NCBI GenBank assembly: GCA_010093685.1
Contig: MU006216.1
Coordinates: forward strand, 447,065 to 511,064
Length of the DNA: 64,000 nucleotides
Source of the DNA: Ophiobolus disseminans
Taxonomy: Eukaryota > Ascomycota > Dothideomycetes > Pleosporales > Phaeosphaeriaceae
Direction: 5' to 3'
The position numbers and the translations under genes are program-made. Within the stretch, counting starts at the first letter, position 1, and each line of letters starts with the position of its first letter. Shown one piece after another: positions 43,169-54,976 of the stretch. The notes beneath the pieces were generated by a model. The model searched no databases and was not told the DNA's origin. It worked only from the letters and a program-made list of their open reading frames with translations.

Positions 43169-44391
43169 GATGGCGGTATGTGTGGAGTTGTTGGTTTCGG
43201 AAAAGGTTCTGCGGAGTGGAAGTCTGGTGGAGTGAGTGGGCGGGCGGTAAGAAGGGTCCCGAACGCGTGACCTCGACGCTTGCAAGAAAAGTAGGATGCG
43301 CCACGAGGTGTGGCAGTGCAAGTCACGTGGCACAGTCAGTGGATCCTTGTCTCATCTCCGTGTTGTCGAACATCATTTCGGTCTTATGAGATTGGCGGTC
43401 GCATGCCTTGATCAAGGGTGACGAGAGAATTACGACGCAACGAACACCGTGCGCGTCTCATGGCTGTTCAGATGAACTATGACCTTCAACCCATTAGCAC
43501 TTGCTGAATCCAGACCATCCCCGCACCTTCCTTCACGACTCAAACTTTGAAGGAAGCGAAAAGGAAGCCACCGGCGCGATGTCAACATGCCGACCCACCC
43601 GGGCTCCACCCGTATCCAGCTGATCTAGCAATCAACAGTGACCCAGAGTTACTTACGTTGCCGGAAATTTGTTTCATCCCAGTTAGAACACGCTGTTCGC
43701 AGATAACCAGCCTTCCCAGTCGACAAGCAATTATCCCGTCCTCAAGCTTTCCGGGCATCAAGACAAGAGATCCCGGACGGCAGCCAAAAGCTTTGCATCA
43801 TGGCATCCGAGTCCTCGAGGAAGCTTGTCATGCGGCTGCAGCCAGGGAACACTGCTTGATCGGGGCAACACCGCCGCCACTCCTAGCTGCCCACGGCTAG
43901 CCGTTGAACTAACTTACCTTCTCGGCTTCAGCCCGAGCGATTGTTCCCTAAAACCGCGGCATCCACGCACCATGGCGCATCCCCGCTGATTCGTGGAAAA
44001 TCAACGACCAGCCATGCCATCCATCGTGTGGAGTGGCTCTGAACGTTCACAGCATAGTACGGGGCCCCAGATTTGCCTTTACGAAGGCGCGAGGTCTGAC
44101 TATGGATGAATGTAAGCTAGACCAAGCTTTTGAGGCGCCATTGGCACGATGATTCGTGGTGTATCTCGTTAGCGATCCGCAGGACCTGGTATTGGCGTTC
44201 AATCCCGAGGACTGGGGACGACATGGGGTGGGTAGCGTGTTGGATCGTGCGGTCTACATCTGTATATATGGGGGAGTCTCCGGTGTTGAATCTCTCTTTA
44301 CCGACGATCACTCGCTGTGTCCTTCCCGAAGAACTTGACAGGCATCTTTCTTCGTTCTTTCAGACCGCTCACTCGAAGCACAACCGCCAAC
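43169..44391. other. Intergenic, transporter promoter region
   Basis: Lies between divergent TMA7 and the sugar porter. A TATATA-containing stretch (44262-44268) lies about 125 bp upstream of the transporter ATG. A plus-strand frame at 43547-43900 has no domain. No gene called. Confidence 0.4.
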
Positions 44392-46056
44392 ATGGTGTCC
44401 AAGACTAGGGTGTACAACTGGCAAGTGTTCAAGCAGACCCCATACATTATAATGGTACTAACATAAGCAGGTATATTTCACTCGTTGCAGCATCATGCAT
44501 GGTGCTCTACGGCTATGATGCCTCCGTCTTCAACGCTCTCCAGAACTCGAAACATTGGGTTGCATACTTCAACCACCCAAGCCCAAACATTATTGGTGCT
44601 ATTAACACCTCATACACCGTCGGCGCAGTGGTGGCTGGTTTCTTCATGGGTGGCCCTCTTGCCGATTATGCTGGACGTCGTATGGGAATGGCTGTTGGCG
44701 CTGCGCTTGTCATCGTGGCTACCTTCATGCAAACATTCGCGCCCCGTGGAAACATCGGAGTCTTTATCGCGGGCCGTGTGATCATTGGTATTGGTCAAGG
44801 TCTTGCTTTGAGTAAGCTGTTTCTTCCTCTGATGAGTGTTATAGCTAACAGATAATCAGCTGCTGGCCCTATCTATATCGGAGAGATGGCTCCTGCAGAA
44901 ATTCGCGGAAAAATTATGTCATTCTGGCAGATGTTCTATTCCGTCGGATCCTTCATCGCCTACTGGGTTTCCTACGCCACCTCGAAGCATCCCAAGGGTC
45001 TTGGCGAATGGGACTGGAAAATGGTGGTCATTTTTCAAATCTTGATGCCTCTCGTCATCCTCTCCCAGATCTTCTTCATCCCCGAGTCGCCTCGCTGGTA
45101 TATCCAGAAGTCCAAGGACTACGATTCGGCACGCAGGTCCCTTATCCGCGTCCGAGACACAGAGCAAGAAGTCGACGACGAGCTCCTTACCATCAGAGAG
45201 GCCATCGAGTTCGAGGCCGAGGCTATCTCATCTGGATACTCTGCCCTGTGGAAGGACCCTACCGTCAGGAAGAGGATGTACATTGCTATGATTGTAAACG
45301 GTGGCCAGCAAATCACCGGACAGGGTACGCTCAACTCGTACAGCTCCATTATCTACAAGAAGGTCTTCAAAAGTGCTGATACAATTGCGCTTATTAACGC
45401 CCTGAACGCAACCTTTGGCATCATCTTCACCCTTAACGCTACCTGGACGGTCGACCGCTTTGGTCGCAAGTTCTTGTTCATCGTCGGTGGCATTGGAATG
45501 GGAATATGCATGATCATTGCGGCGACCGTGGAAACGCAAACGCCCTCATTCGATGGCGCCAAGAGCCACGAAGTCGGCATCGCCATTGTGTTTCTCATGT
45601 TCCTCTTCGCGTTCTTCTGTAAGTTCATTCTACCCATTGACTCGACGTGTTCGTGTCGCTGATTATGTTGTAGACAAGCCGTCATGGGGTGCTACCGTCT
45701 GGATCTTCACCGCCGAGATCTTCTCGATGAACGTTCGTGCGCAAGCTGTTGGAATGGCCAGTCAAACTCAAAATGTAGTGAACTCGATTGTCCAGCAGTT
45801 CTTCCCCATTTTCCTGAAGAACGAGGGCTTCTATGCGTTCTACATGTTCGCCGCCATCAACTTTCTGCTGGCTGTGTTCGTCTATTTCTGCGTCCCTGAG
45901 ACCAAGCAGGTGTCGCTCGAAGAGATGGATGCTGTCTTTGGTGGAGCCAACCACGTCGTCGGTGGCGCGGAGATCGAGGCAAAGGACCCCGCCAGGCACC
46001 AGAGCATCTCTGTTGACCCTGAGCTCAAGGGCGCGACAGAGAGGAGGGAGGTGTAA
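44392..46056 (+). CDS. MFS sugar porter
   Basis: Major facilitator of the sugar porter family in the plasma membrane. Exons 44392-44420, 44471-44811, 44860-45618 and 45674-46056 give 503 aa with 12 predicted spans. Signatures: YGYDASVFNALQ in helix 1, GGPLADYAGRRMG (loop 2-3), GRVIIGIGQGLALTAGPIYI and EMAPAEIRGK, FIPESPRWY, NGGQQITGQGTLNSYSS (helix 7), DRFGRKFLF, and VPETKQVSLEEMD at the end. The first intron begins with GC (GCAAGT) and ends AG, the only one in this window. The substrate cannot be assigned. Confidence 0.9.
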
Positions 46057-46267
46057 GCTTGAGGTAGTGAGAGCTGTGTTGTCTTAGTGGCTTCCGCGAG
46101 GACTATAGTCTGGTACTAGGGTAGCCTTCATACCCCAACATCAACCATGGTAACGCTTACCAGAATCCCAACTTTCTCACACATTTTGTAAACCCATGTA
46201 TATATGCTTCCACCAACTGTTCCCTTTTCCATTTTTCTTCTATTCAGCACAGTCCAAAAAAGCAACC

Positions 46268-47080
46268 ATGCTACCTTACTACCTAAACCCCGTCTTCTCC
46301 CCATCCACAAGCCCCTCTCCAGGAATACCTCTTCCTAAAATGATCCCAACTTGTCCGAAGCTTCAACGACAAAGGATAAATCCATTTACACGACACACCG
46401 CAAGGCAACCCACACACCACGCACCAAAACCAAAATCAAAGCCAACACCAAAGCACGCTCCCCAAATCCGTCCCCCCCCGTACATATCCCACGCCACATC
46501 TTCACCCATCCCCATCCCTCTTCCCCGCCGCTGCACACCACCGCCTCCTATCCTCGTCCTCGATCCTAAAGTCGAGCGGGAGATATATGTCAACCTGCCT
46601 GAGCCGCGCGTGCACTATCGCGCGGATAACGTTACGGATTACTGCGCTAGAGGCGCGCATGGGTGGTCGTTTGCGCAGCGGGAGAGGGTTGGGAGGAATG
46701 GGAATGGGAATGGGAATGGGAATGGGAATGGGAATGGGAATGGGAATGGGAATGGGAATGGGAATGGGAATGGGAATGGGAATGGGAATGGGAAGGTGGG
46801 TGTGGGTGTGGGTGGGAAGAGAGGGGATGGAGAAGGAGAGGAGGAGGAAGAAGTTCAAGAAATTGAAGAAACCATACCGGAAAATATGATAGAAGAGGAG
46901 AGAAGGAATGCGAAAGATGAAGAACCCCCAAGGCAGAAATACATGCTCTACACCACTCACAAACGCGCCGAGATAGAAATCTGGCTTGAGGGTGTAATCG
47001 AGCCAACGGTAGCGGAGGTGCAGAAGTTGCATGCTTTTAGAGCTGTGTCGAGTTCGAGTACGTGTTTGAGGTATGGATAA
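46268..47080 (+). CDS. Hypothetical protein with (Asn-Gly)16 tract
   Basis: Single exon, 270 aa from ATG 46268 (an in-frame ATG at 46196 is possible). Residues 1-110 are Pro/Lys-rich. A more ordered segment follows (LDPKVEREIYVNLPEPRVHY and VTDYCARGAHGWSFAQRE). Then comes (NG)16 encoded by a perfect hexanucleotide repeat, an acidic tract, and a Tyr/Glu-containing tail (YMLYTTHKRAEIEIWLEGVI). Not recognised. The ordered blocks on both sides suggest a real gene with a repeat expansion. Confidence 0.55.
   Translation: MLPYYLNPVFSPSTSPSPGIPLPKMIPTCPKLQRQRINPFTRHTARQPTHHAPKPKSKPTPKHAPQIRPPPYISHATSSPIPIPLPRRCTPPPPILVLDPKVEREIYVNLPEPRVHYRADNVTDYCARGAHGWSFAQRERVGRNGNGNGNGNGNGNGNGNGNGNGNGNGNGNGNGKVGVGVGGKRGDGEGEEEEEVQEIEETIPENMIEEERRNAKDEEPPRQKYMLYTTHKRAEIEIWLEGVIEPTVAEVQKLHAFRAVSSSSTCLRYG
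46697..46792 (+). repeat. (AATGGG)16 perfect hexanucleotide repeat
   Basis: Sixteen uninterrupted copies (96 bp). GGG every six bases could form G-quadruplexes on the plus strand. All six frames stay open through it, so length changes by whole units keep the reading frame. Confidence 0.95.
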
Positions 47081-47522
47081 TGGGTGGGTAGAGCTTAGTG
47101 TAATAGAGACTATAGTATATGATTAGAAAGGGACTATTGTCAGGGAGTGAGAATGGACTTGGTGTGCGTGCTTAAAAGCAGTAGGGAGTCTTTCTTGGTA
47201 GTGCAAAAGAACTGCAGGACAATATCTCAGAGGACACTGCTACCAGGCAACGAGTGTCGGTCTGAAGAAACATGATCTTAGAGCTATCAAGAGAACATAA
47301 AAGGCCTCTTAAACAGTGTCAGTAGTCTCTACACAAAATCACACCATGCACATGAAACAAACACTGAAGAATAATCGCAAAAATTGATAAATCAGCCTTT
47401 GGGATAACAAAAAAGGCCCACTAAAGCCACCACACTGCCTCGTTCCACCCAGACGGCCCATAGCGACTATACGTCCACCGCCAATCCCGTCCGTACTGCC
47501 AGCCGTAGACCGGGCTGCGCAC
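47081..47522. other. Intergenic between convergent genes
   Basis: 3' regions of the (NG)n protein gene and CKB1; AT-richer, no feature recognised. Confidence 0.45.
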
Positions 47523-48641
47523 CTAGCCCGCAGGCCCGCCTACGCCATTCGTATCCATCGGACTACCCGCAGCCGCGCCTGCTCCGAGCGCCGGCCCCAT
47601 CCTGGTTCTCCTCGTGCGGATAGGTTTCTTCCGCCGATCTGCTGTGACGCCAGCTTTGCCCTCCGCCACGTCCACCATGTTCAAATCATCGTCGTCGGGC
47701 CGATCAGCGTCGTCGTCGCGGTCTTCCCAGTAGCGGCGCGTCTCGTCTAGCTCTGTGACGTCCTGGGGCCGCATGCGCAGCCACTTCATGCGGGGGCCTG
47801 AGCGTGCGCGCTCGCTGACGCGGAAGCCGTAGATGCGGGGCTCGTAGATGCTTCCCGTGCCCAGGCCGGGGGCGAGGTTATGCGGCGCGACGCCGTTTAT
47901 TGAGGTGACGTTTGAGGGTGTCGTGTTTCGCGATTTGCCTTCGGAGGTTTGCGCTTGGAGTTGCGCCAAGGCGTCAATGGTTGCGGAAGCGTTACTGCGC
48001 AGGCCACCGCCGATGTCGAGCTCTGTAAAGGTCATGAAAAAGAGGGAGGGGAACGTTGTCCCGAAGAAGGCGCCGTCGACGGTTTGGAAGCGCGAGTTAG
48101 GCGGTGTGTAGACGTCGAGGCAGGAGGGGCAGAAGAGCTTGACCGTCTCGTGGCCGGGACTGTCGTTCAGGCCGACGGGGAGGACTTTGCAGGAGTTGCA
48201 GTGCACGCGTGGGCAGGTGCCAAAGTGCTGTAGCTCGTATTTCTCGGCCATCTGCTGGATGCCTGGTCGCGAGGTGATGTAGCGCTGGTGTATGAGGCCG
48301 TAGAGCAGCTCCGCAGAGCTCTCTATCACGCTGAGATCTGACGCTATCCGCAGATGCCTCCGGTCTGCGGCCCTGCGGTATCCCGGCGCTCGTGCATCGC
48401 CCAATTCCTCTTCCTCGCCCGTCTCCTCCTCCTCCTCTTCCTCGTCTTCGTCGTCGTCCTCTGGCTCGACGTCCAGAATCATCTCCAGCGCCTCCTTGTA
48501 CATTGGCACCTGCGATTGCAAGCCCGTGAGGTTAAAGTCGTCCTCGATAAAGTCTTCCGACACCTCGGCAAAATATTCGTGGCCGAGCAGGCCGCAGAAG
48601 GATGCGATCCAGGACTCGGTGACCTGCGACGACGACGACAT
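47523..48641 (-). CDS. CKB1: Casein kinase II regulatory (beta) subunit
   Basis: Regulatory dimer of protein kinase CK2. Single exon, 372 aa from the ATG at 48641; the frame extends upstream only to a GTG. Family features: SWIASFCGLLGHEYFAEVSEDF, an acidic loop longer than in animals (about 58-81), LIHQRYITSRPGIQQM, and the zinc site Cys143, Cys148, Cys171, Cys174 (CPRVHC .. FCPSC). FPSLFFMTF and PRIYGFRV are separated by a fungal-type insertion of about 60 residues, and the C-terminal tail is acidic then basic. Confidence 0.92.
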   Translation of the reverse strand: MSSSSQVTESWIASFCGLLGHEYFAEVSEDFIEDDFNLTGLQSQVPMYKEALEMILDVEPEDDDEDEEEEEEETGEEEELGDARAPGYRRAADRRHLRIASDLSVIESSAELLYGLIHQRYITSRPGIQQMAEKYELQHFGTCPRVHCNSCKVLPVGLNDSPGHETVKLFCPSCLDVYTPPNSRFQTVDGAFFGTTFPSLFFMTFTELDIGGGLRSNASATIDALAQLQAQTSEGKSRNTTPSNVTSINGVAPHNLAPGLGTGSIYEPRIYGFRVSERARSGPRMKWLRMRPQDVTELDETRRYWEDRDDDADRPDDDDLNMVDVAEGKAGVTADRRKKPIRTRRTRMGPALGAGAAAGSPMDTNGVGGPAG

Positions 48642-49217
48642 GCTGTCGGCGTCTTGGAGTAGCTGCGCCAGCGTGTTGGCTCTCGTCGGTCTGCGGCGCA
48701 CAACAACAATGCGCGGCTACTGGCAGCGAGGGCTCGAAGTCGCGAATGTGGGGTTTGCGAGCGTTGCGGCACACCGGGGAAGCTTGTGCCAACGTAAATG
48801 TCCAAAATAAGTGAATGGGCGTGCTCCGCAAAGCCACACTTGTGGCCCGGTTATCGCATGTGTGTCGGCGGGTAGGGTTTTGCGGAAGTCGTGGTGCGAG
48901 CGAAGAGGTGGGGGAGGGGTCGAGCGAGCGGAAGGTTGTGCGTGTGGAAGGTGTGTGTGCAGCGAGTCTGCCTCGATCACTAGTAATTTAAGTGAGCGTT
49001 TCAGCAAGTGAGGGCTTGTCGTCGTGAGTGGGGTGCGGTGTCGTGTAGGGTTCGAGGCTGGCCTTGGCGATAGCGATCGTCGAGTGGTGCGCACGTGACA
49101 GTCGTCTATTATCTCGCCCGACGCCTTCACCAGTAAACAGACACGCAGAGACAGCAAGCTATGGCTTCAATCATGACAGGATATTATGGTATTTGGTCCG
49201 CGTCAACCTCGACATTC
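48642..49217. other. Intergenic, CKB1 upstream region
   Basis: Promoter of CKB1 (minus) and the 3' side of the next minus-strand gene. Open frames on both strands are Arg/Ser-biased and without domains. Confidence 0.4.
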
Positions 49218-51641
49218 CTAGAAGAGATCCCGCATTATCCTTGCAAGCTCATCATTCTCCTGCCCAAAGGCACCCCCAAACTCTCCGTTTGGCAGGTCGG
49301 ACGACGAGCCCCCAAACCCGTTCAAGTTGAACGTGCCCCCTGCCGCCTCAAACAGAGTCGTGAGATCACTCGCCATCCCGTGCGGCGTGTCGAGGTTGCT
49401 GCCATTGCGCCCATTTGAAAACAGTGCCAACTCGTCGACCTGATGGCCCGCTAGACCTGCCATCGCCACGGCGGCAGAGGAATGCGCGTCGCTGGGGTCG
49501 TCATGGCGGATCAGCAAACCCAGTCTTGGACCGACTTCTTTCAGCGTTTTGATCGTCTTCCACAGACGTTTTGAGACGTAAGAGTCCGAGGACAGTCCAC
49601 GCACAAGCTCGAGCGCCATGTAGAACTCGTCGCGAGACTGCTGGCTGAATTCAGCAGGCGCATGTGCAACTGCGAGGAATAGGACGGCCAGGGCCGAGAT
49701 GAGGAAGTAGTTGAACATCGTTTGCTGGGACCTGTAGATATCTGATGTTTGGTTGATGAATGTCAAGATGCGAATAGTGTCTTTGGCTACCTTGACAACT
49801 ACGTGTGCAAAATCGAGGTTCTCCATGATTGTCGTTGCTGTATGCAGAACAGGACGGTAGATGAGTATACGCATTTGGTTTGCTCGCAGGTAGAGCACGA
49901 CCTGAAGGCGATGGATGGAGCGCACAGGAGGATCAACCTGTCTGCCACTGTCAGGATGAACAAACTTTAGTGACTCTGGAATGTGTCTGTGCCAGTTCAG
50001 AACCTGGAAGTCCAGGAAGGAAATGTCGTCCTTGTTAATCTTTTCTTGAGATGCAACGTCAGCCACTGACTTCCACACTTTGGAGCCGATGATGCTGTAG
50101 GCTATCATACAGTTGAGGTATGACGTAGACTCATGAGACGACATATCCTGCTATGGTCAGTCTGCGTAAGCCTGTCTCAAGCGTATATTGACTTGCTCAC
50201 CGGCGGCTTAGGAACATTCGGATCAATGTCTGTATCTTGTAGAGCAAACGGCATGCCTGTCCCGAAGCTCCACCGTCGGTCCAGGACGTAGATGCACCAG
50301 AACGTCCGTACAGCGGCAGCCTGTTCGTCTGTGTCTGGAAAGAGCGTGGCATATGTCTCGCGACGGTGCAAGCCTAGTTCGAGGCAGTGGCGCGCAGCTA
50401 GGCCAATAACCCGCCAAGCTAGTGCTTCGTCGTCCTTTGTGAAATGGTACATTGCCTGTCCTCGTGAGCCGACATCGTAATATATTGAGGACACGACTTA
50501 CGGTCAGTGCTAGAAGGGTGATTCCATGAAGGCCAACCGGTTCAGATAACGTCTTCTCAACCACCTTGTGCACGTTCTCGAACAGCCTCTCGCCCAGTGC
50601 GTCTTTCCCGCCCCCCTCCAAGACCAGTGTTATGGCGAGTATCAGCTTCAGCACGCTCGTCTGCTCGTCCATGATGGCATCGGCACCGGGAAGGGCGGCC
50701 TGCATGAGTCCAGAGCGGGCTGCAGCTTCGACGAAAGAGAACAACATGTCCGTGTACCGCAGCACCTTGTCGATGTCGAGTATGGGATACATGACCCCCA
50801 TCTCCTCATGCCACACCTGTACTAGCCGTAGGGCTTCGTGCTTTGATATCTTCCATATCGGGTCTTTGTCTGCATGCATAAGAGCTTTTGGGAGCATGGG
50901 GCCGGGAATAGGCGGAGACGCGCGCGGTGTGGGATTGTTCGTGATCAGTCCTTCGTCGTCTACTTCCTCGGCCGCTGTTATGCCCATTGTCTTGAGGCTC
51001 GATCGGGCCACGCCGAGGTTGAAGACGCTTGACGTTGGACCGTGAAAGCGCGGGTGCTTGCTGAACGACTTGGTACGCGATCGCGCGGAGGGGGGAGGCA
51101 GCATTGGTGACTGCTGGTAGTCTCCACCGTTGAAGGGCGTGCCGATGGAGCCATTGCCCTGGCCCGTCATGTCGACTTGCGTCCGAAGCGTGGTGAGATT
51201 GTTGTAGAGGTCATCGACCTGCTGCTGGAGGGACGAGAGATGGGCCGACATGTGCTTGAATTCACTGCATAGGAGTCAGCAATCACTCCTACAAATATAT
51301 TCCCCTGGGAGACTGACTCCGACTCCTTGAAGTTGTTGCAGCAGTTGGGCGCATACAGACACTCGAGGTTGAGGTTGCCGCAGCGCTGACACGGCGTCTG
51401 GCCATTGCACTTGATCTTGCGCCGCTTGCACTCGTTGCTGTTCTCCTTTAGCTACTGCACCTCGCCCTCACACACACGTGCAGCCCTACCAGGCGATGGA
51501 GATGTAGCGATTGCGCTTCGCACGTGGCTGCGACGACCCATCCTCGCTCTTCCGCTTCGCGTTGCTGCCCGAGTCGCCGGGAGGGCTCATGGTGTCGCTG
51601 GCATTATTGCGGTCGCGCCCAGTCGCAGAGTTTGGACTCAT
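49218..51641 (-). CDS. Zn(II)2Cys6 transcription factor with fungal-specific domain
   Basis: Exons 51641-51490, 51437-51318, 51264-50502, 50455-50201 and 50147-49218 give 739 aa. The zinc cluster at about 51-77 (CNECKRRKIKC..C..C) follows a basic patch; intron 1 splits the first Cys codon (TG/C). A coiled-coil-like linker follows (MSAHLSSLQQQVDDLYNNL). The fungal-specific transcription factor domain spans about 180-500 (VWHEEMGVMYPILDIDKVL, AARHCLELGLHRRETY, TFWCIYVLDRRWSFGTGMP). The tail is Gly/Asn-rich and acidic (ENDELARIMRDLF), a likely activation region. Targets cannot be read from the sequence. Confidence 0.85.
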
Positions 51642-51916
51642 GTTTGTCGGCATCAGCCGTCGCCCTCCGTCACGGCTTGGGATGGCAGCTTAGCAGGTGT
51701 CGTGCAGTTCGCTGCCCTGAGCGCGGAATCGGGGCTTTAGGATCCACTAATCTGCGCGGAATGGTTTGCGGGGAAGGAACAACCGCCGTCCTAAGCTTGA
51801 CCAATTGCGTGGCACCCGTTTCCGAGGCTGGGTTTGGTTGATTGATAGTATTATGTAGGAAAGCATAAGACACGGCATTACATTATGTTTCAACATGTAC
51901 AACCACTCCGAAGTAG

Positions 51917-53967
51917 TCAACCAGAAACCTGCCTTCTCACATCCCCCAACACCTGCAAGACGCTTGCCGCAGAGCCCCGTACAAGCTTCTGCAGCATGCG
52001 TTTAACATCTCCAACACCCATTCCACTCCGCCGCAAACGATACGCACCCACAATCGCCAGCACCATAGCAAGGATGCGGGTTGCTCTTCTCCGTCGCATA
52101 TTCCAGATGCCCTTGCTCGTATATTCAATGTTCCAGTCACTCCACCTAGGAAACGTGCACCGTCTCCAGAAGTCGATTTGGGTGTATCTGCATCACTGTC
52201 AGCCACAAATAACTTGTATAGTTGCCTGGGTATACGAACGGGTAAACCGTAGAGTTCCATCCATTCTTTGTATAGTACCAGCTCGAGCAGCCGCTTTGCC
52301 AGACGGTATTCTTGAGCGCTTCCTGCATCTCAGCAGTGAATGCTAACTCTGCCTCCTTTTTGACATCCACTGTTTTTGCATCTCCATTGAGAATCAGCTT
52401 GATGAATTTGAGGCTGTAGTAAACCATGTTCTCGCTGGCCATAACTACGCTTGAGTGTCCTGTCGCAGTGTTTGGCCCGAATATGAGGAAGAAATTAGGG
52501 AAGGTATCCATGGCGGTGCCTTGATATGCCTGAGCGCCTCCTCGCTCCTCCATCAGCTGAACTAGGTCCTTGCCGTCCGCACCAACGACCTTCAGGGGAT
52601 GTAGCCAGCGGGTCGTGTCGAAGCCATTTGCCAGCACTATAATTTCGGCTGGCACTTCTCGTTCAGGATAGTCCTCCTCGTTGGCGTTCTGTGGGTAAGT
52701 CACGCCAGGACCAATGACCACGCCGCGCTCAGTGACACGTTTTAAAGGTTGTGTAGTCAACTCAATCTTCTCGTTGTTCAAGCTTTGTAGCCATCGTTTG
52801 TCGAAGATGCGTCTCTTGCAGCCAATCCCGTAGTCAGGCGTCAGGATTTCATGATACTTTTCTGGCACCAGCTTGCGCATATGCTGCAGTGTTTGCTCCT
52901 CGTAAATTTTCCGGTTCTTCTCGGCAGATGGAGTGTTTGGAAAGATCTTCAGGAACAAGTTTTCGGAATTTGCAAAAATCGCAAAGCGCAGGAGTTCCTT
53001 TAGTCCTGGTACGCTGTTGAGTATCTTGGGTCCGTTCTGCTCCCACCACTTGTCTCCCCCCGGTGCAGCATGAGCCGGAACAACCCATGGGGGAGACCTC
53101 ATTAGCTGGGTGACCGACTTCGCGTTGTAAGGGGCATTCGGGAGTCGAGGAACGAGCTGTGCTGAGCTGCAACCTGTACCTACGACGACCACGTTTTTGT
53201 CCGTAAAGTCGACTGATTCGTCCCACCGAGCAGAGTGGAACATTTTGCCGCCGAAGTTCTCAATGCCGCGAATCTCGTCAGGCCACCCTTTTGGCTCAAC
53301 GAGTCCGCCAACACAGCTCACAACGACCTTGGCCTTAACTATCTCTGTCTCCGAGTACACAGCCGCTTCTCCCTTTTCATCCACCACTTTCTGACGGTCT
53401 TTTGCCGACAAATCTCCCATGCCTGCTGTCATGCGGCGGATCTTGACCTGCCACAACTGCTCATTTTCAAGCCATCTGCACTCTTCAATATCTGTGTTGA
53501 GTTCGATCTTGTCCGTGATCTGGTACTTTTCACAGACTTCGTGGTAATAGCGTACGATCTCGGGGCCGGGTGGATGGAACGCTGTCCAGCCGGGGTTCTG
53601 GGCGAAGGAGAAGGAGTAGAAAAGTGCGGGTACGTCGCTATGTAGAGTTAGCAATGATTGTTACTGGCACCTCCACTGGCGAAGTATCTGAAATAGCCAG
53701 GCGCCTACAACACCTCGAGGGCTGCTCAGCACTGCGCCCATCGATCGTTAAAACATACCAGGCGACTCCAGGATAGCGATTGATCCACCACGTTCCGCCG
53801 ATACCTGCCTGTCTGTCGAATATCCGAAATTGGTCGAATCCGAGCTGTTGTTTCAATTGACACGCCATGGCGATTCCTGACGCCCCGGCGCCCACGATGA
53901 CAACCGGATAGTATGTGTATGCATCATGCTGATAGCCGTTCACCCTCCGAATCGTTTCTTTGATCAT
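51917..53967 (-). CDS. FAD-dependent monooxygenase, Baeyer-Villiger type
   Basis: Exons 53967-53759, 53637-52240 and 52187-51917 give 625 aa. The FAD site VVIVGAGASGIAMAC is near residue 25 and the NADPH site VVVVGTGCSSAQLVPR near 205. The Baeyer-Villiger fingerprint F-x-G-x3-H-x3-W is present as FGGKMFHSARW. IIVLANGFDTTRW and FFLIFGPNTATGHSSVV are typical of this class. The last intron (GTTCGT donor) joins ..STVYP to YTQIDFWRRC, the family end. The C-terminus adds a short hydrophobic segment (RILAMVLAIVGAY) that may anchor it to a membrane. The substrate is unknown. Confidence 0.87.
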
Positions 53968-54976
53968 GTCGGGAATTACTGATGTGTGACTAGACGTGAA
54001 GTGGTAGTAATGAGAGCAAGTAGAATCCAAAAGGCTGATGATCTGTAAAGAAGCGGCACGGCGTAGTACTAAATCATGGGGTTACGGTCATGCAGCAATC
54101 TAACTGGATATCCGTAAACCATCACCAGACCTTTAACGCGTTCGCACACATATCGAGTCAATGCGTGCGCCATCATGAGGGGAAAACGGTGGCTGCCTCG
54201 GCAACTTGTTTGGTGTAACCAGTCTGAACGCGGGCCACCGTCGAATCGCTCGCAAGCCTAGCTTTTGCAACATCCGTATGCCTTGCATATGATATGGTTC
54301 AGGGATGTCTCGGCTGATGCAGGTGTGACATGCGCGTCGTGAGTTGTTCTCGCAACTCTTCTGAACTACCTAGGTAAAGGAATGGTGTGTAAAAGGTCCA
54401 CAATTGCGGCTGACACGACACCTGCCCAGGTGTACCTAATATAGAGACGCAATGAGCTGCTGTAGGGTAATAGTTGTGTCCAAAGTCGTCGCATGTCCGT
54501 CATCCACAAGGCACCAACTCAGCGTAACCCAGGTGTTAATTGCGTCGAAATCGAATGTGTATTTTGAATCTCCCTCGTGAAGCAAAGGCGTTAGCATGTG
54601 AACTCCTCAATTGGATTGAGAAATCCTATGCGTGATGTAGTTGCGACGTTGACTGCGTGTGAGCGAGGCTGGTCTAACAAAAGTTGCGCCGATTGGTGGC
54701 CCATGATCCTGCTGGGGTTCATGCACGACCATGCTCGGAATTGACGATGAGTGCACCTCGCGTTGGAGAATGTGGTGCATGCAGTTGTAGGAAAGAAATC
54801 GTAGTTTGAGGAGTTGTGTAATTTTTGGTATTGGAATGGTTGATGGATGCTCTTTCCTTCTTGCCTGATTAGATCATCATCTCTTGCTACATATGGGTCG
54901 TGCCGACATGGGGTCAGTAATTTATATGGTTATAAATTCCCTCCTCCAGATGGAGCAGAGAGGTTGTACTCTTACA
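53968..54976. other. Intergenic, no gene resolved
   Basis: Upstream of the monooxygenase and downstream of the N-acetyltransferase gene. AT-richer than its surroundings; only very short open frames. Confidence 0.45.

Noticed and set aside
46697..46792. Interstitial telomere repeat
   Set aside because: The unit is AATGGG, not the fungal telomeric TTAGGG on either strand.
46502..47032. Alternative proteins (Ile-Pro, His-Ser, Glu-Trp, Gly-Met repeats) in other frames of the hexanucleotide tract
   Set aside because: A hexamer without stops opens all six frames; only the Asn-Gly frame has ordered, non-repeat sequence on both sides.
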